From assembly GCA_963792705.1 (NCBI GenBank), contig CAWBXD010000009.1, forward strand, positions 1-64,000: DNA of 64,000 nucleotides. The letters run 5' to 3'. This DNA comes from JBBQVS01 sp963792705. Lineage in GTDB: Bacteria > Chloroflexota > Ktedonobacteria > Ktedonobacterales > Ktedonobacteraceae. The translations under genes and the position numbers were made by a program. Under the pieces are notes generated by a model, which saw only the letters and a list, made by a program, of their open reading frames with translations, did no database searches and was not told the origin of the DNA. Positions 36,156-43,931 of the stretch are shown in pieces; the stretch's first letter is position 1, and every line of letters starts with the position of its first letter.

Positions 36156-37007
36156 ATGAAAAGCGTTGTAGTTACAGGAGTGTCTAGCGGTATCGGTCGA
36201 GGGACAGCAAAAGTTTTAGTCGAGAAGGGATTTCACGTTTTTGGGAGTGTGCGAAAAGCAGAGGATGCAAAGCAGTTATCGGATGAGCTAGGAGGTGCCT
36301 TTACACCGCTTCTCTTTGATATCACCGATGAACATGCCGTTCACGAAGCAGCACAGCAGGTTCGTGAGTCGCTACATGGCGAAACTCTTTTTGGACTCGT
36401 AAATAACGCTGGCGTTGCTATACCTGGTCCACTTGCTCATCTCTCTGTAGACGAATATCGGCATCAACTTGAGGTCAACTTGATCGGGCCTTTCATCACC
36501 ACGCAAGCCTTTGTACCATTACTCGGTATGGACCGTTCTCTCAAGGGCAACCCAGGACGTATCATCAACATTAGTTCTGTGGGTGGAAAGCTTGCTGGCC
36601 CATTTCTTGGTCCATATCATGTGTCTAAATTTGGGTTGGAAGGATTTTCTGACAGTCTACGTCGTGAATTACTGTTGTACGGTATCGACGTCATTGTCAT
36701 TGGGCCTGGAGCAGTTGCCACAGCAATTTGGGATAAAGCAGAGGAAGTTGACATCTCCCGTTATGAGAATACAGAATATGTGCCAGCACTTAGAAAGTAT
36801 AGTCGCTACATGATTGATGGAGGACGCAAAGGCTATTCACCGGAGCGACTTGGCAAAGAAATTTGGAAAGCCTTAACTATTGCTCATCCACGTGTTCGCT
36901 ATGCTGTTGTTCCGCATCGCCTCATCAACTGGACTATTCCTTTGCTGCTTCCCAAACGACGCGTAGACACACTTACAGCAAATAGTCTTGGCTTACAGCG
37001 CAAATAA
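36156..37007 (+). CDS. Short-chain dehydrogenase/reductase
   Basis: 283 residues. Classical SDR: VTGVSSGIGRG (cofactor glycines), NNAGVA, the catalytic Ser in INISSVGGKL and YHVSKFG with catalytic Tyr and Lys. The N-terminal binding motif ends in SVRKAEDAK, suggesting NADP preference. Length and the C-terminal RVRYAVVPHRLINWTIPLLLP segment are like the retinol-dehydrogenase-like subgroup. Substrate unknown. AGGAG eight bases before the ATG. It is under the probable control of the divergent TetR. Confidence 0.9.
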   Translation: MKSVVVTGVSSGIGRGTAKVLVEKGFHVFGSVRKAEDAKQLSDELGGAFTPLLFDITDEHAVHEAAQQVRESLHGETLFGLVNNAGVAIPGPLAHLSVDEYRHQLEVNLIGPFITTQAFVPLLGMDRSLKGNPGRIINISSVGGKLAGPFLGPYHVSKFGLEGFSDSLRRELLLYGIDVIVIGPGAVATAIWDKAEEVDISRYENTEYVPALRKYSRYMIDGGRKGYSPERLGKEIWKALTIAHPRVRYAVVPHRLINWTIPLLLPKRRVDTLTANSLGLQRK

Positions 37008-37019
37008 TCAAATATGAGG

Positions 37020-37087
37020 GAGTAGTCATGCTGTGTCCGACCATTTTAACCTACAGGTTAAAATGGTCGGACACAGCATGACTACTC
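37020..37087. terminator. 32-bp perfect hairpin between convergent genes
   Basis: Arms 37020-37051 and 37056-37087 are fully complementary (32 bp) with a 4-base loop (TACA). It lies between the SDR stop (37007) and the CoA-transferase stop (37104), so it works for both strands. Confidence 0.85.
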
Positions 37088-37103
37088 TACACAAATCCTA
37101 CAC

Positions 37104-37898
37104 TTACTTCGTCCACACGCCAAGTGGGTCACACGCTCGTATCACGCGCAACTCGTTTGCGCTCGGTGGTACCGTTTCAGCACAATCGGGCGCAAGACGA
37201 AGAGGCCAACCTGTCTGTTCTTGTACTTGCTCTACGCTAGAGCCAGGATGATATGAGCGTAGCAGTGCCTCGCCATTTTCGGGGTCAAACGTGAATACGG
37301 CGATAGTCGTAATTAGTGCCGATGGACCGCCACGGGGAAGGCCAACGCGTTTGCGCCATGCTGTACCTGCCGGGCCACGTTCATCGGGATAGCCATAGCC
37401 TGGACTGGTGATGAAGTCCACACGCTCACGGAGCCGATGCTTATCATGAGGCATGATGATGGCAAGACGGTGCGCGAGTGACGCGATATCAGCACCACCA
37501 CCACTTCCTGGTAAACGCACCTTTGGTTTTTGCCAATCGGTCCCAATCGTCGAGGTATTGAGGTTGCCATAACGGTCGATCTCGGCTCCCCCAATAAAGC
37601 CAAGTTGTACCTCACCTGCCGCCATAAGTCCCAACAAATTCGCGGTGCGCGTGGTCCACAGTGCCTCGACAATATTTGGCAAATCACCCATTGTATAGAG
37701 CAACTCGGCAGAGGGTGTGTCGCGCATAATGCCAGTCTCGAATAACCCAGCACAGTTTGGCGCGTGTGTGCGTTTCGCTAGCGCGAAGGCAAGCAAAGGG
37801 AGACGCATACCCACAAAGACGCGCTCGTTGTCCTGTATCTGGCGAGCGGCGCAAACAACCATCAATTCTCGTGGCGTATAGGTTAACGTGTTTGTCAT
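37104..37898 (-). CDS. CoA-transferase subunit beta (GctB/IpdB-like)
   Basis: 264 residues starting behind AAGGGGGA. Family I CoA-transferase small subunit: the glutamate of LFETGIM at the active-site position, QLGFIGGAEIDRYGNLN and PGSGGGADIASLA are hallmarks of the glutaconate/3-oxoacid type. It is preceded by the alpha subunit gene with a 17-bp gap, so the two make one complex. The substrate is not evident; IpdAB-like ring-cleaving hydrolases of steroid degradation share this fold and cannot be excluded. Confidence 0.85.
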   Translation of the reverse strand: MTNTLTYTPRELMVVCAARQIQDNERVFVGMRLPLLAFALAKRTHAPNCAGLFETGIMRDTPSAELLYTMGDLPNIVEALWTTRTANLLGLMAAGEVQLGFIGGAEIDRYGNLNTSTIGTDWQKPKVRLPGSGGGADIASLAHRLAIIMPHDKHRLRERVDFITSPGYGYPDERGPAGTAWRKRVGLPRGGPSALITTIAVFTFDPENGEALLRSYHPGSSVEQVQEQTGWPLRLAPDCAETVPPSANELRVIRACDPLGVWTK

Positions 37899-37915
37899 AT
37901 CATTCCCCCTTTCTT

Positions 37916-38830
37916 TTAGTAACCATAATCAACAGGTGCGGCATAGCGATGCTCTTTGATGCCAAGACTCTTCACGCGCTCCTCACCTACCTGCTTGATA
38001 TAGTCCTCGCGTGTGGGATTTTGGTGTACCCATGTGTTAAGCCACGCTTGAAAACCTTCTACGGTGCGTGTCTGCTCGTGATATTCATGAAAGAATGCGT
38101 GGTCACGGTTATAGTAGCCTTGCACCATCGAGGGATGCGCCCCAAGTGGCTCATGCACGACGGCTCGTACCTTGAACGATGGACCTAACACACGGTTTGG
38201 GTCGCTCACGATGACAGCTTTCGACACAATCTCTTCCGCGATAACCAGTACATCGCGTGCGGCTAGCATAGCCTCTTCACACACCCCAAGATTGCCCCAT
38301 TGGTGAATGTTGCCCTCCTCATCGCTCCGTTGCACATGCAGAATAGTTACATCAGGACGAAGGGCGGGAACGAGCAAAAGCGGTGAACCGTCAAGTGGTG
38401 ATTCCTGGTACCGAAATGTTGGATTTTGGCGTGGAATATCACTGCCTAAAAGGGAACGGGTCGGGATATAAGGAGAGCCTAGACCAGCAGCAAGCAGGGC
38501 AAGCGCGATAGTATAGTTGCTGTGGTCCTCGACCGTGATAGCGTGCGGAATAGCCTTCTCAGTAGCGCGTCGATAGCAGTGACCAAGCCCCTCGCTCACA
38601 TTGCCCAGCCATGCCGCCGTTACTTTTGTAACGCAGCCTGCTCCAATCAGTAGGTCAAAAAGAACATCCGAAATAGGACCAATCAGTGTCAAATTTTTAC
38701 GTTGTTGTCTGATTATCTCAAAACCTGCGGCAAAAGGAATAAGTGGTTCAAGGGCTAGCCCTAACGCAACCGAAGCACCATCGGGTACATAACGCGTGAT
38801 AGCCTCGGTCATAGAGGTAAGTTTACTCAC
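37916..38830 (-). CDS. CoA-transferase subunit alpha (GctA/IpdA-like)
   Basis: 304 residues from the GTG at 38830, which has AAGGAG six bases upstream. The N-terminal region TEAITRYVPDGASVALG and LTLIGPISDVLFDLLIGAG are typical of the glutaconate CoA-transferase alpha type, followed by RPDVTILHVQRSDEEGNIHQ and a C-terminal TWVHQNPTREDYIKQVG. Partner of the beta subunit downstream. Its start is about 70 bp from the end of the mazG fusion gene on the same strand, so the three may form one transcript. Confidence 0.85.
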   Translation of the reverse strand: MSKLTSMTEAITRYVPDGASVALGLALEPLIPFAAGFEIIRQQRKNLTLIGPISDVLFDLLIGAGCVTKVTAAWLGNVSEGLGHCYRRATEKAIPHAITVEDHSNYTIALALLAAGLGSPYIPTRSLLGSDIPRQNPTFRYQESPLDGSPLLLVPALRPDVTILHVQRSDEEGNIHQWGNLGVCEEAMLAARDVLVIAEEIVSKAVIVSDPNRVLGPSFKVRAVVHEPLGAHPSMVQGYYNRDHAFFHEYHEQTRTVEGFQAWLNTWVHQNPTREDYIKQVGEERVKSLGIKEHRYAAPVDYGY

Positions 38831-38899
38831 ACTACGCTCCTTCTTTTTTGCACAATCAACCATATATCACAGTACTGGCATAACACCTCTGTCATGCTC

Positions 38900-40444
38900 C
38901 TACTCAACATTTGTAGTATCATGCATGGTTGCTTTGGCTTGTTGCCATAATACATGCCACTCGGCACTAGTAAATGATGAAAGTTCACGACCTTGCTCGC
39001 GCGCAAGCTCTTCCATGATTTGAAAGCGATGATAAAACTTACGGTTCGCCTTACGCAATGCTTCTTCCGCGTCGATTTTGTGCGAACGTGCCATACGTGC
39101 GATCATGTAAAGTACATCGCCCATCTCTTCTAGCTGATGTTCGGGGGTGGTGGCTTCGCGTAGCTCCTGCAATTCTTCCTCTAACTTCTTCTGCACAGCC
39201 TCCATCGAGGTATAATCAAAGCCGACCTTTGCCGCGCGTTTCTGGTATTCTTGCGCGATAAGCAGTGCAGGCGATGCTTGTGGTACGCCGTCAAGAATAC
39301 TCTCATGCTGCACGTCTTTGCCAGCATTGATGCGCTCTTGCCGTTTGATGGCCTCCCAATTTTGCACAACCTGATTGGCACTGTCTACCTCGACATCCCC
39401 AAAGATATGGGGGTGACGACGAATCATCTTGGCATTGATATGCTCATACACATCGCCGAGCGTAAATTCTTCGTCCTGCCGAGCAATCTCGGCATGCAGA
39501 TACACTTGCAACAGTAAGTCGCCAAGCTCTTCAGCAAGTTTATCCATGTTATTTTCTTCAAGAGCCTCAACGACTTCATAGGTCTCTTCAATCACATAGC
39601 GGGTCAAGGTTTGATGAGTTTGAGCGCGATCCCACGGACATCCATCGGGGTCACGACGCAAACGCATGATAAGATAGCGCAGTGTTTCGGGCAGACGCAA
39701 GGCTTGCATTTCATCGGTCGGTGGCACATACAACGTACTCAAGTGGTTCGCGTAAGTGTTGCGGTCAAGCTCATACAGGGGCATTTCGATCACGGTTTCA
39801 TCTGTATCGGACTCGGTAGAGGTAACGCTGGCAGCCCTAACTAGTTTCACAGGCCACTCATCAGGGTAACATTCGCTAAGCGCAAGTTTGACCTCACTGG
39901 CAAGGCGACGGTTGTACACCTGTGTCACAAGCAAAGGAATGGTGGGAATGACCTTGCCAGCAATTTCATCCGCTCGAAGTGACGCGAGTGTGGTTGCATC
40001 AAGCACTTGTGTACCAGCGTCAAATGGGTCGAGTCCTACGGCGGTGCAGACTGGCTCAATAAAGGAAAGACCTGCGACAATAGTGGTACTCAAGGACCGC
40101 TCTTTGGCAAGACGCAACACGATTTGTACCGAGGACTCACCCATGAGTGGGTGTCCTGGTACAGCGTAAATGATGGATTGTTGGGCCGCAAGTGTGCAGA
40201 CCTCCTCCGCAATCTGCTGATAGAGCGTGCTCCAATCCACGGACTCTTCATAGAGATGGTCAAACGAGTGTATGTGTAATGTTGGAAGTTCCTCTTGCAG
40301 AGGCTTCACCATTGGATGAACGACCGTGCGAAAATAGACGGTTTGTTGTTGCTCCGCGGCCTGTGCAAGCAAGGCACGAGCCTGTAGCGTCAAGTCATGT
40401 ATATTACCTGGACCGAGGCCCAGAATAGTGATTGCTGCTGTCAT
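38900..40444 (-). CDS. mazG: Tetrapyrrole methylase/MazG nucleotide pyrophosphohydrolase fusion
   Basis: 514 residues, YabN-like. Residues 1-225 are a tetrapyrrole (uroporphyrin-III C/precorrin) methylase-type domain beginning ITILGLGPGNIHDLT with YAVPGHPLMGE further on. Residues about 250-510 are MazG: LRRDPDGCPWDRAQTHQTLT, the metal-binding EETYEVVEALEENN...EELGDLLLQV and a second similar helix set (EEMGDVLYMIARMARS). MazG hydrolyses non-canonical NTPs and house-cleans the nucleotide pool; the role of the attached methylase domain is not settled in the family. The combined length is as expected for the fusion. Confidence 0.93.
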   Translation of the reverse strand: MTAAITILGLGPGNIHDLTLQARALLAQAAEQQQTVYFRTVVHPMVKPLQEELPTLHIHSFDHLYEESVDWSTLYQQIAEEVCTLAAQQSIIYAVPGHPLMGESSVQIVLRLAKERSLSTTIVAGLSFIEPVCTAVGLDPFDAGTQVLDATTLASLRADEIAGKVIPTIPLLVTQVYNRRLASEVKLALSECYPDEWPVKLVRAASVTSTESDTDETVIEMPLYELDRNTYANHLSTLYVPPTDEMQALRLPETLRYLIMRLRRDPDGCPWDRAQTHQTLTRYVIEETYEVVEALEENNMDKLAEELGDLLLQVYLHAEIARQDEEFTLGDVYEHINAKMIRRHPHIFGDVEVDSANQVVQNWEAIKRQERINAGKDVQHESILDGVPQASPALLIAQEYQKRAAKVGFDYTSMEAVQKKLEEELQELREATTPEHQLEEMGDVLYMIARMARSHKIDAEEALRKANRKFYHRFQIMEELAREQGRELSSFTSAEWHVLWQQAKATMHDTTNVE

Positions 40445-40639
40445 GTATGCATTCTCCCGTGATGAGGTAAATTAGCCAGTGGAAGTCTCATATAGTATAT
40501 GCGATAAACGCAACTCCTGTACGGGTCTGATTTCCTCCCACTGAATGTGTTGCCAATACTACCTCTGCACCCCTATGTTATAATAATTTCTATGACGGCT
40601 CAATCTGTGTAGATTGTACATAATAAGAGGATAAATAGT

Positions 40640-41221
40640 ATGCCAACACGCGAAGACGCTTATACATTAATGACAAGCCATGTGAAGAACGAAAGCTTGC
40701 AAAAACATATGCTCTCGGTAGAGGTCGCAATGCGCTTCTATGCCCGTAAGTACGGCGAAGACGAAGAATTGTGGGCTATGACCGGGCTGCTGCACGATAG
40801 CGATTATGAAGAATATCCCGACCTGCACGAGCACACACAGATAGCCACACAATGGTTGCGTGAGGGCGGCTATGATGAACGCATTATTTATGCTATTTTG
40901 GCGCATAATGACCTCAATCTTGACCAGTATCCACGTACAACGCTCCTGGCAAAGGGATTGTACGCCTGTGACGAGGTGACGGGCATGATTACCGCAACGA
41001 CCCTTGTGCGCCCTACGAAGAGCATTATTGGACTGGAAGTCTCGTCGGTACGTAAAAAAATGAAGACCAAGGGCTTTGCCGCTGGTGTGAACCGTGACGA
41101 TCTTGTACAAGGGGCAGCTGAACTTGGCGTTGATCTGGATGAGCATATCGGATTTGTCATTCAGGCGATGTCTAGTATCGCGCCTACACTTGGCTTAGCT
41201 GGTGTAACCGTAGAGGCGTAA
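40640..41221 (+). CDS. HD-domain phosphohydrolase
   Basis: 193 residues. Metal ligands: His23 (LQKHMLSVE), His52-Asp53 (GLLHDSDYEEYP) and Asp111 (YACDEVTG), with further His63/His65. The form is the small stand-alone HD family often annotated as hydrolase or HDIG-domain protein; substrates are probably nucleotides. It stands alone with its own upstream region (195 bp, no other feature seen) and is followed by a miniature repeat. Confidence 0.88.
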   Translation: MPTREDAYTLMTSHVKNESLQKHMLSVEVAMRFYARKYGEDEELWAMTGLLHDSDYEEYPDLHEHTQIATQWLREGGYDERIIYAILAHNDLNLDQYPRTTLLAKGLYACDEVTGMITATTLVRPTKSIIGLEVSSVRKKMKTKGFAAGVNRDDLVQGAAELGVDLDEHIGFVIQAMSSIAPTLGLAGVTVEA

Positions 41222-41252
41222 TAATCCTGTTTAATATAAGAGGACAGATATC

Positions 41253-41323
41253 TGTAGGGACCGATTCATCGCGTCCTTTTCGGCGGTGGATTGCCACGAG
41301 GACGCGATGAATCGGTCCCTACA
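41253..41323. repeat. Palindromic miniature element, copy 4 (short type)
   Basis: 71 bp with perfect 24-bp arms (41253-41276 and 41300-41323, TAGGGACCGATTCATCGCGT type). The centre CGGCGGTGGATTGCCACGA matches copy 2. It ends 22 bp before the next gene and so provides part of that gene's leader. Confidence 0.85.
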
Positions 41324-41345
41324 CGCAGCGTATCCACATTCAAGA

Positions 41346-41780
41346 ATGAGCGAAGCAATGTCCATTTCACAGCGACGACCACAACAAACACGAGAGCAGG
41401 CACCACGCTTCTTTACAGCAAGTGAGGTCGCTGAGTTTGAATATTGTCCCCTTGTTTGGTGGCATGAACAATTCGAGCCAGCATCGCATGCAGAGAGTGA
41501 AGAACTTTTCGCGCGTCTCGTAGAACTAGAACACGAGCATGACACACAAGCTCCCGCGATGCCAGAGTACCAGATGATTGAACAACTCCTCGTCAAGCGC
41601 GGCGCGTTTGAAGTGGGGCGTCAGCAGCACCTTGAACACGCCGAAGAAGTTGCCGAGATTGAAGAGGAGCGTGTCAGCGTTCCCATGATGAGCACACTCA
41701 CACGTCCATTACTACTGGCCGCTGTAATCATTATTGCGATTGCGCTTGTGTTGATTTTAATTGCGTTAGTATTGCGCTAA
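41346..41780 (+). CDS. Membrane protein with the N-terminal part of a Cas4-like domain
   Basis: 144 residues. Residues 20-40 read RFFTASEVAEFEYCPLVWWH, which is the opening of Cas4/DUF83 nucleases with the first iron-sulfur cysteine (Cys34); an EVGRQQHLEH segment about 55 residues later matches the family's GxxxH region. There the resemblance stops: the protein ends with a membrane helix (LLLAAVIIIAIALVLILIAL). The nuclease core and the three C-terminal cysteines are in the next gene, 31 bp downstream. The start could also be the ATG four codons later. Function is unknown; I read the pair as one split nuclease anchored in the membrane. Confidence 0.6.
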   Translation: MSEAMSISQRRPQQTREQAPRFFTASEVAEFEYCPLVWWHEQFEPASHAESEELFARLVELEHEHDTQAPAMPEYQMIEQLLVKRGAFEVGRQQHLEHAEEVAEIEEERVSVPMMSTLTRPLLLAAVIIIAIALVLILIALVLR

Positions 41781-41811
41781 CACTATTTTTGTAGAGGAAA
41801 AGAGACAAGGC

Positions 41812-42378
41812 ATGGTAACAAGCATTCTTCTCCCGATTGGATTATGTCTGTTTGTGCTTGCACTTGCTTTGCTCATCCTATTACTCAATGATAGACGCTA
41901 TCAGAAGCAACGCTTGCTTGAGGAACGACACCGTGCGTTGGGTCTACCTCCTGGCGAACTTGTGTACGAGGACGCGGATGGACAAGGTGAACCGTTGCGC
42001 TCCAATCACTATCCATTAATTGGTAAACCTGATTATGTAGTGCAGTTGCCAGACGGTCGGCCAGTGCCAGTAGAGCTAAAGTTGAATGTGCAAGGTGCTA
42101 CAATACCATATAGCAATCACGAGGTACAAATCGCTGCCTACTGCCTACTTTTGGAAGAGTATTTTCCCGAAGCACTCCCCACTCATGGCATCTTACGGTA
42201 TGCGGATTGTGAGTTTACGGTCGATTATACACCTGCTCTCAAAAGGAAGGTTCTTCACCATTTGGAGCAGATGGCAAAATGTAGCGAACAACAACCACCG
42301 CCTTTGGCAAAACAGCGCAACGCCAAATGCCGTTCTTGCGCCTATCAACCAATATGTCCCGTTGGACGCGGAAAATAA
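41812..42378 (+). CDS. Membrane-anchored Cas4-like PD-(D/E)XK nuclease, C-terminal part
   Basis: 188 residues. An N-terminal membrane helix (5-25) is followed by the nuclease core: GKPDYVV with Asp74, VELKLNV with Glu88 and Lys90, and the HEVQIAAYCLLL motif with Gln106 and Tyr110. It ends in CRSCAYQPICP with Cys173, Cys176 and Cys182, the three C-terminal ligands of the Cas4-type iron-sulfur cluster. The fourth cysteine is missing here but present in the preceding protein (Cys34). All catalytic residues seem intact. No cas1/cas2 or CRISPR array is in the window, so a role outside CRISPR is likely. Confidence 0.75.
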   Translation: MVTSILLPIGLCLFVLALALLILLLNDRRYQKQRLLEERHRALGLPPGELVYEDADGQGEPLRSNHYPLIGKPDYVVQLPDGRPVPVELKLNVQGATIPYSNHEVQIAAYCLLLEEYFPEALPTHGILRYADCEFTVDYTPALKRKVLHHLEQMAKCSEQQPPPLAKQRNAKCRSCAYQPICPVGRGK

Positions 42379-42390
42379 CCTAATAGGGAA

Positions 42391-42441
42391 CAGGGAGACC
42401 GCTACCCTTCATCATTCTCGAATGCGGTTTGGGTCTCCCTG
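42391..42441 (+). terminator. Hairpin terminator after the Cas4-like pair
   Basis: 10-bp arms CAGGGAGACC (42391-42400) and GGTCTCCCTG (42432-42441) around a 31-base loop with partial inner pairing. It lies 13 bp after the stop at 42378 and before the next gene on the same strand. Moderate support only. Confidence 0.5.
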
Positions 42442-42466
42442 ATATAGCGAAAAAGGATTACAAAGG

Positions 42467-43684
42467 ATGCCAAGTGAAGTCATTGAATTAAGCGGACATA
42501 TCATCGACTCGTGGACATTGCCACGCTCGTGGGATGTTATCATGGATCGGGGCGGCAACTTTGCCGTGGAAGAGATGCGTGTCGGCATTAGCAAAACCGA
42601 AACCAGTTATGCACGCATTAAGGTCGAAGCACCTGATGATGAAACCCTCGAACGCATTTTGACAGAACTACAACAGTTTGGTGCCGTACTTGTGCATAAA
42701 GAGGATGCCGTTACGATTGCCGTTGAGCAAGATGGAGTGCTACCTGCAAAGTTTTACTCCACCACGAACCTGCCTACTCAAGTGCGTATTAAGGGACAAT
42801 GGGTCACGGTTGAGGGCATTGAGATGGATGTCGTTGTCATTATTGACCGAGCCAAACAACAAGCCTACTGTAAACCAATGCATGACGTGAAAGTAGGTGA
42901 TGAGGTCGTTATTGGCTATGGCGGTATTCGTGTGCAACCCTTTGAGCGTGGTCGTGAACGTGAGGCGTTTGCCTTTATGCAAAGCGATGTGTCATCTGAG
43001 CGTGTCAAAGTGCTTGCTATTCATCAGATCGCGCAACAGATGAGAGATGTTCGCGCTCATAACGGTAAAATTCTATTTGTACTCGGCCCTGCAGTTATCC
43101 ACACGGGAGCAGGTCGCTATGTAGCGGAATTGCTGCGTCGTGGCTATGTACAGGTTATCTTCGGGGGCAATGCGATAGTAACACATGATGTCGAGTCGTC
43201 CCTGTTTGGTACTTCGCTCGGTGTCGATCTTAAAACAGGTGAGCAAGTTGAAGGTGGACATCGTAATCACTTACGCGCTATTAATGCGATACGCAGCATA
43301 GGTTCATTAGAGAAGGCCGTAGAGACGGGTGTATTGAAAGAGGGTATTACTTACGAGGCCATCAAGCGTGGCATTCCGATGGTCCTTGCAGGCTCCATTC
43401 GTGACGATGGTCCTATGCCCGGCGTCATAGGCGACATGCAAGAAGCACAAAAGCAGATGCGACACGAGGTGCAACAAGGAGTCGAGATGGCGATCATGGT
43501 CGCCTCGATGCTACATGCGATTGCCACGGGCAATCTTCTGCCTGCCTCTGTGCGAACCGTCGTGGTAGATATGAACCCCTCCGTCGTTACAAAACTCGCT
43601 GATAGAGGCACTTTTCAGGCTGCAGGCCTCGTGACCGATGCCGAACTGTTCTTACGCGAACTATTGGAGACATTAGCAGAATAG
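42467..43684 (+). CDS. LOR/SDH bifunctional-domain protein (TIGR00300 type, ornithine cyclodeaminase-like)
   Basis: 405 residues. The N-terminal LOR/SDH conserved domain (VIELSGHIIDSWTLPRSWDV, then GGNFAVEEMRVG) is followed by a Rossmann-type NAD-binding part with VLGPAVIHTGAGRYVAELLR and FGGNAIVTHDVES, and a C-terminal RDDGPMPGVIGDM segment. This is the archaeal/cyanobacterial family that includes ornithine cyclodeaminases and the ArgZ/AgrE arginine-degrading enzymes (C-terminal half). Likely role: NAD-dependent conversion of ornithine to proline or a related reaction. No arginine gene is adjacent, so the assignment is by family only. Confidence 0.82.
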   Translation: MPSEVIELSGHIIDSWTLPRSWDVIMDRGGNFAVEEMRVGISKTETSYARIKVEAPDDETLERILTELQQFGAVLVHKEDAVTIAVEQDGVLPAKFYSTTNLPTQVRIKGQWVTVEGIEMDVVVIIDRAKQQAYCKPMHDVKVGDEVVIGYGGIRVQPFERGREREAFAFMQSDVSSERVKVLAIHQIAQQMRDVRAHNGKILFVLGPAVIHTGAGRYVAELLRRGYVQVIFGGNAIVTHDVESSLFGTSLGVDLKTGEQVEGGHRNHLRAINAIRSIGSLEKAVETGVLKEGITYEAIKRGIPMVLAGSIRDDGPMPGVIGDMQEAQKQMRHEVQQGVEMAIMVASMLHAIATGNLLPASVRTVVVDMNPSVVTKLADRGTFQAAGLVTDAELFLRELLETLAE

Positions 43685-43753
43685 CTTTACGAACATCACA
43701 GGGAGACACGACGAAATGCCTGTAGTAGTTCACCAATCTTGATGTGATAGTTT

Positions 43754-43905
43754 TCGTAGGGACCACATTTATGGCGTCCTCCGCCCAATTCATTGGGCGA
43801 GTTCCATCTGCAGCCTTTCTTGCATGATCTCTCGTGATAATTGGTGCATTCTAAGCACTGCACATTGCTTCGCTCGTGCAGAGGACGCGATGAATCGGTC
43901 CCTAC
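43754..43905. repeat. Palindromic miniature element, copy 5 (long, hybrid arms)
   Basis: About 152 bp. The left arm is of the GGGACCACATTTATGGCGTCC type and the right arm of the GGACGCGATGAATCGGTCCC type, so the two ends belong to different subtypes and pair imperfectly. The interior matches copy 1 in reverse orientation. It occupies most of the gap between the LOR/SDH gene and the convergent ATPase gene. Confidence 0.8.
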
Positions 43906-43931
43906 CAGACCTTCCTGCTCCCTTTGATGTG

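Noticed and set aside
41346..42378. CRISPR-Cas locus suggested by the Cas4-like proteins
   Set aside because: No cas1, cas2 or effector gene and no spaced direct repeats occur anywhere in the window.
13874..43905. TAGGGACC repeats as CRISPR-like repeats or classic REP sequences
   Set aside because: They are dispersed palindromes with large varied centres, not arrays with spacers, and no REP-associated tyrosine transposase is visible.
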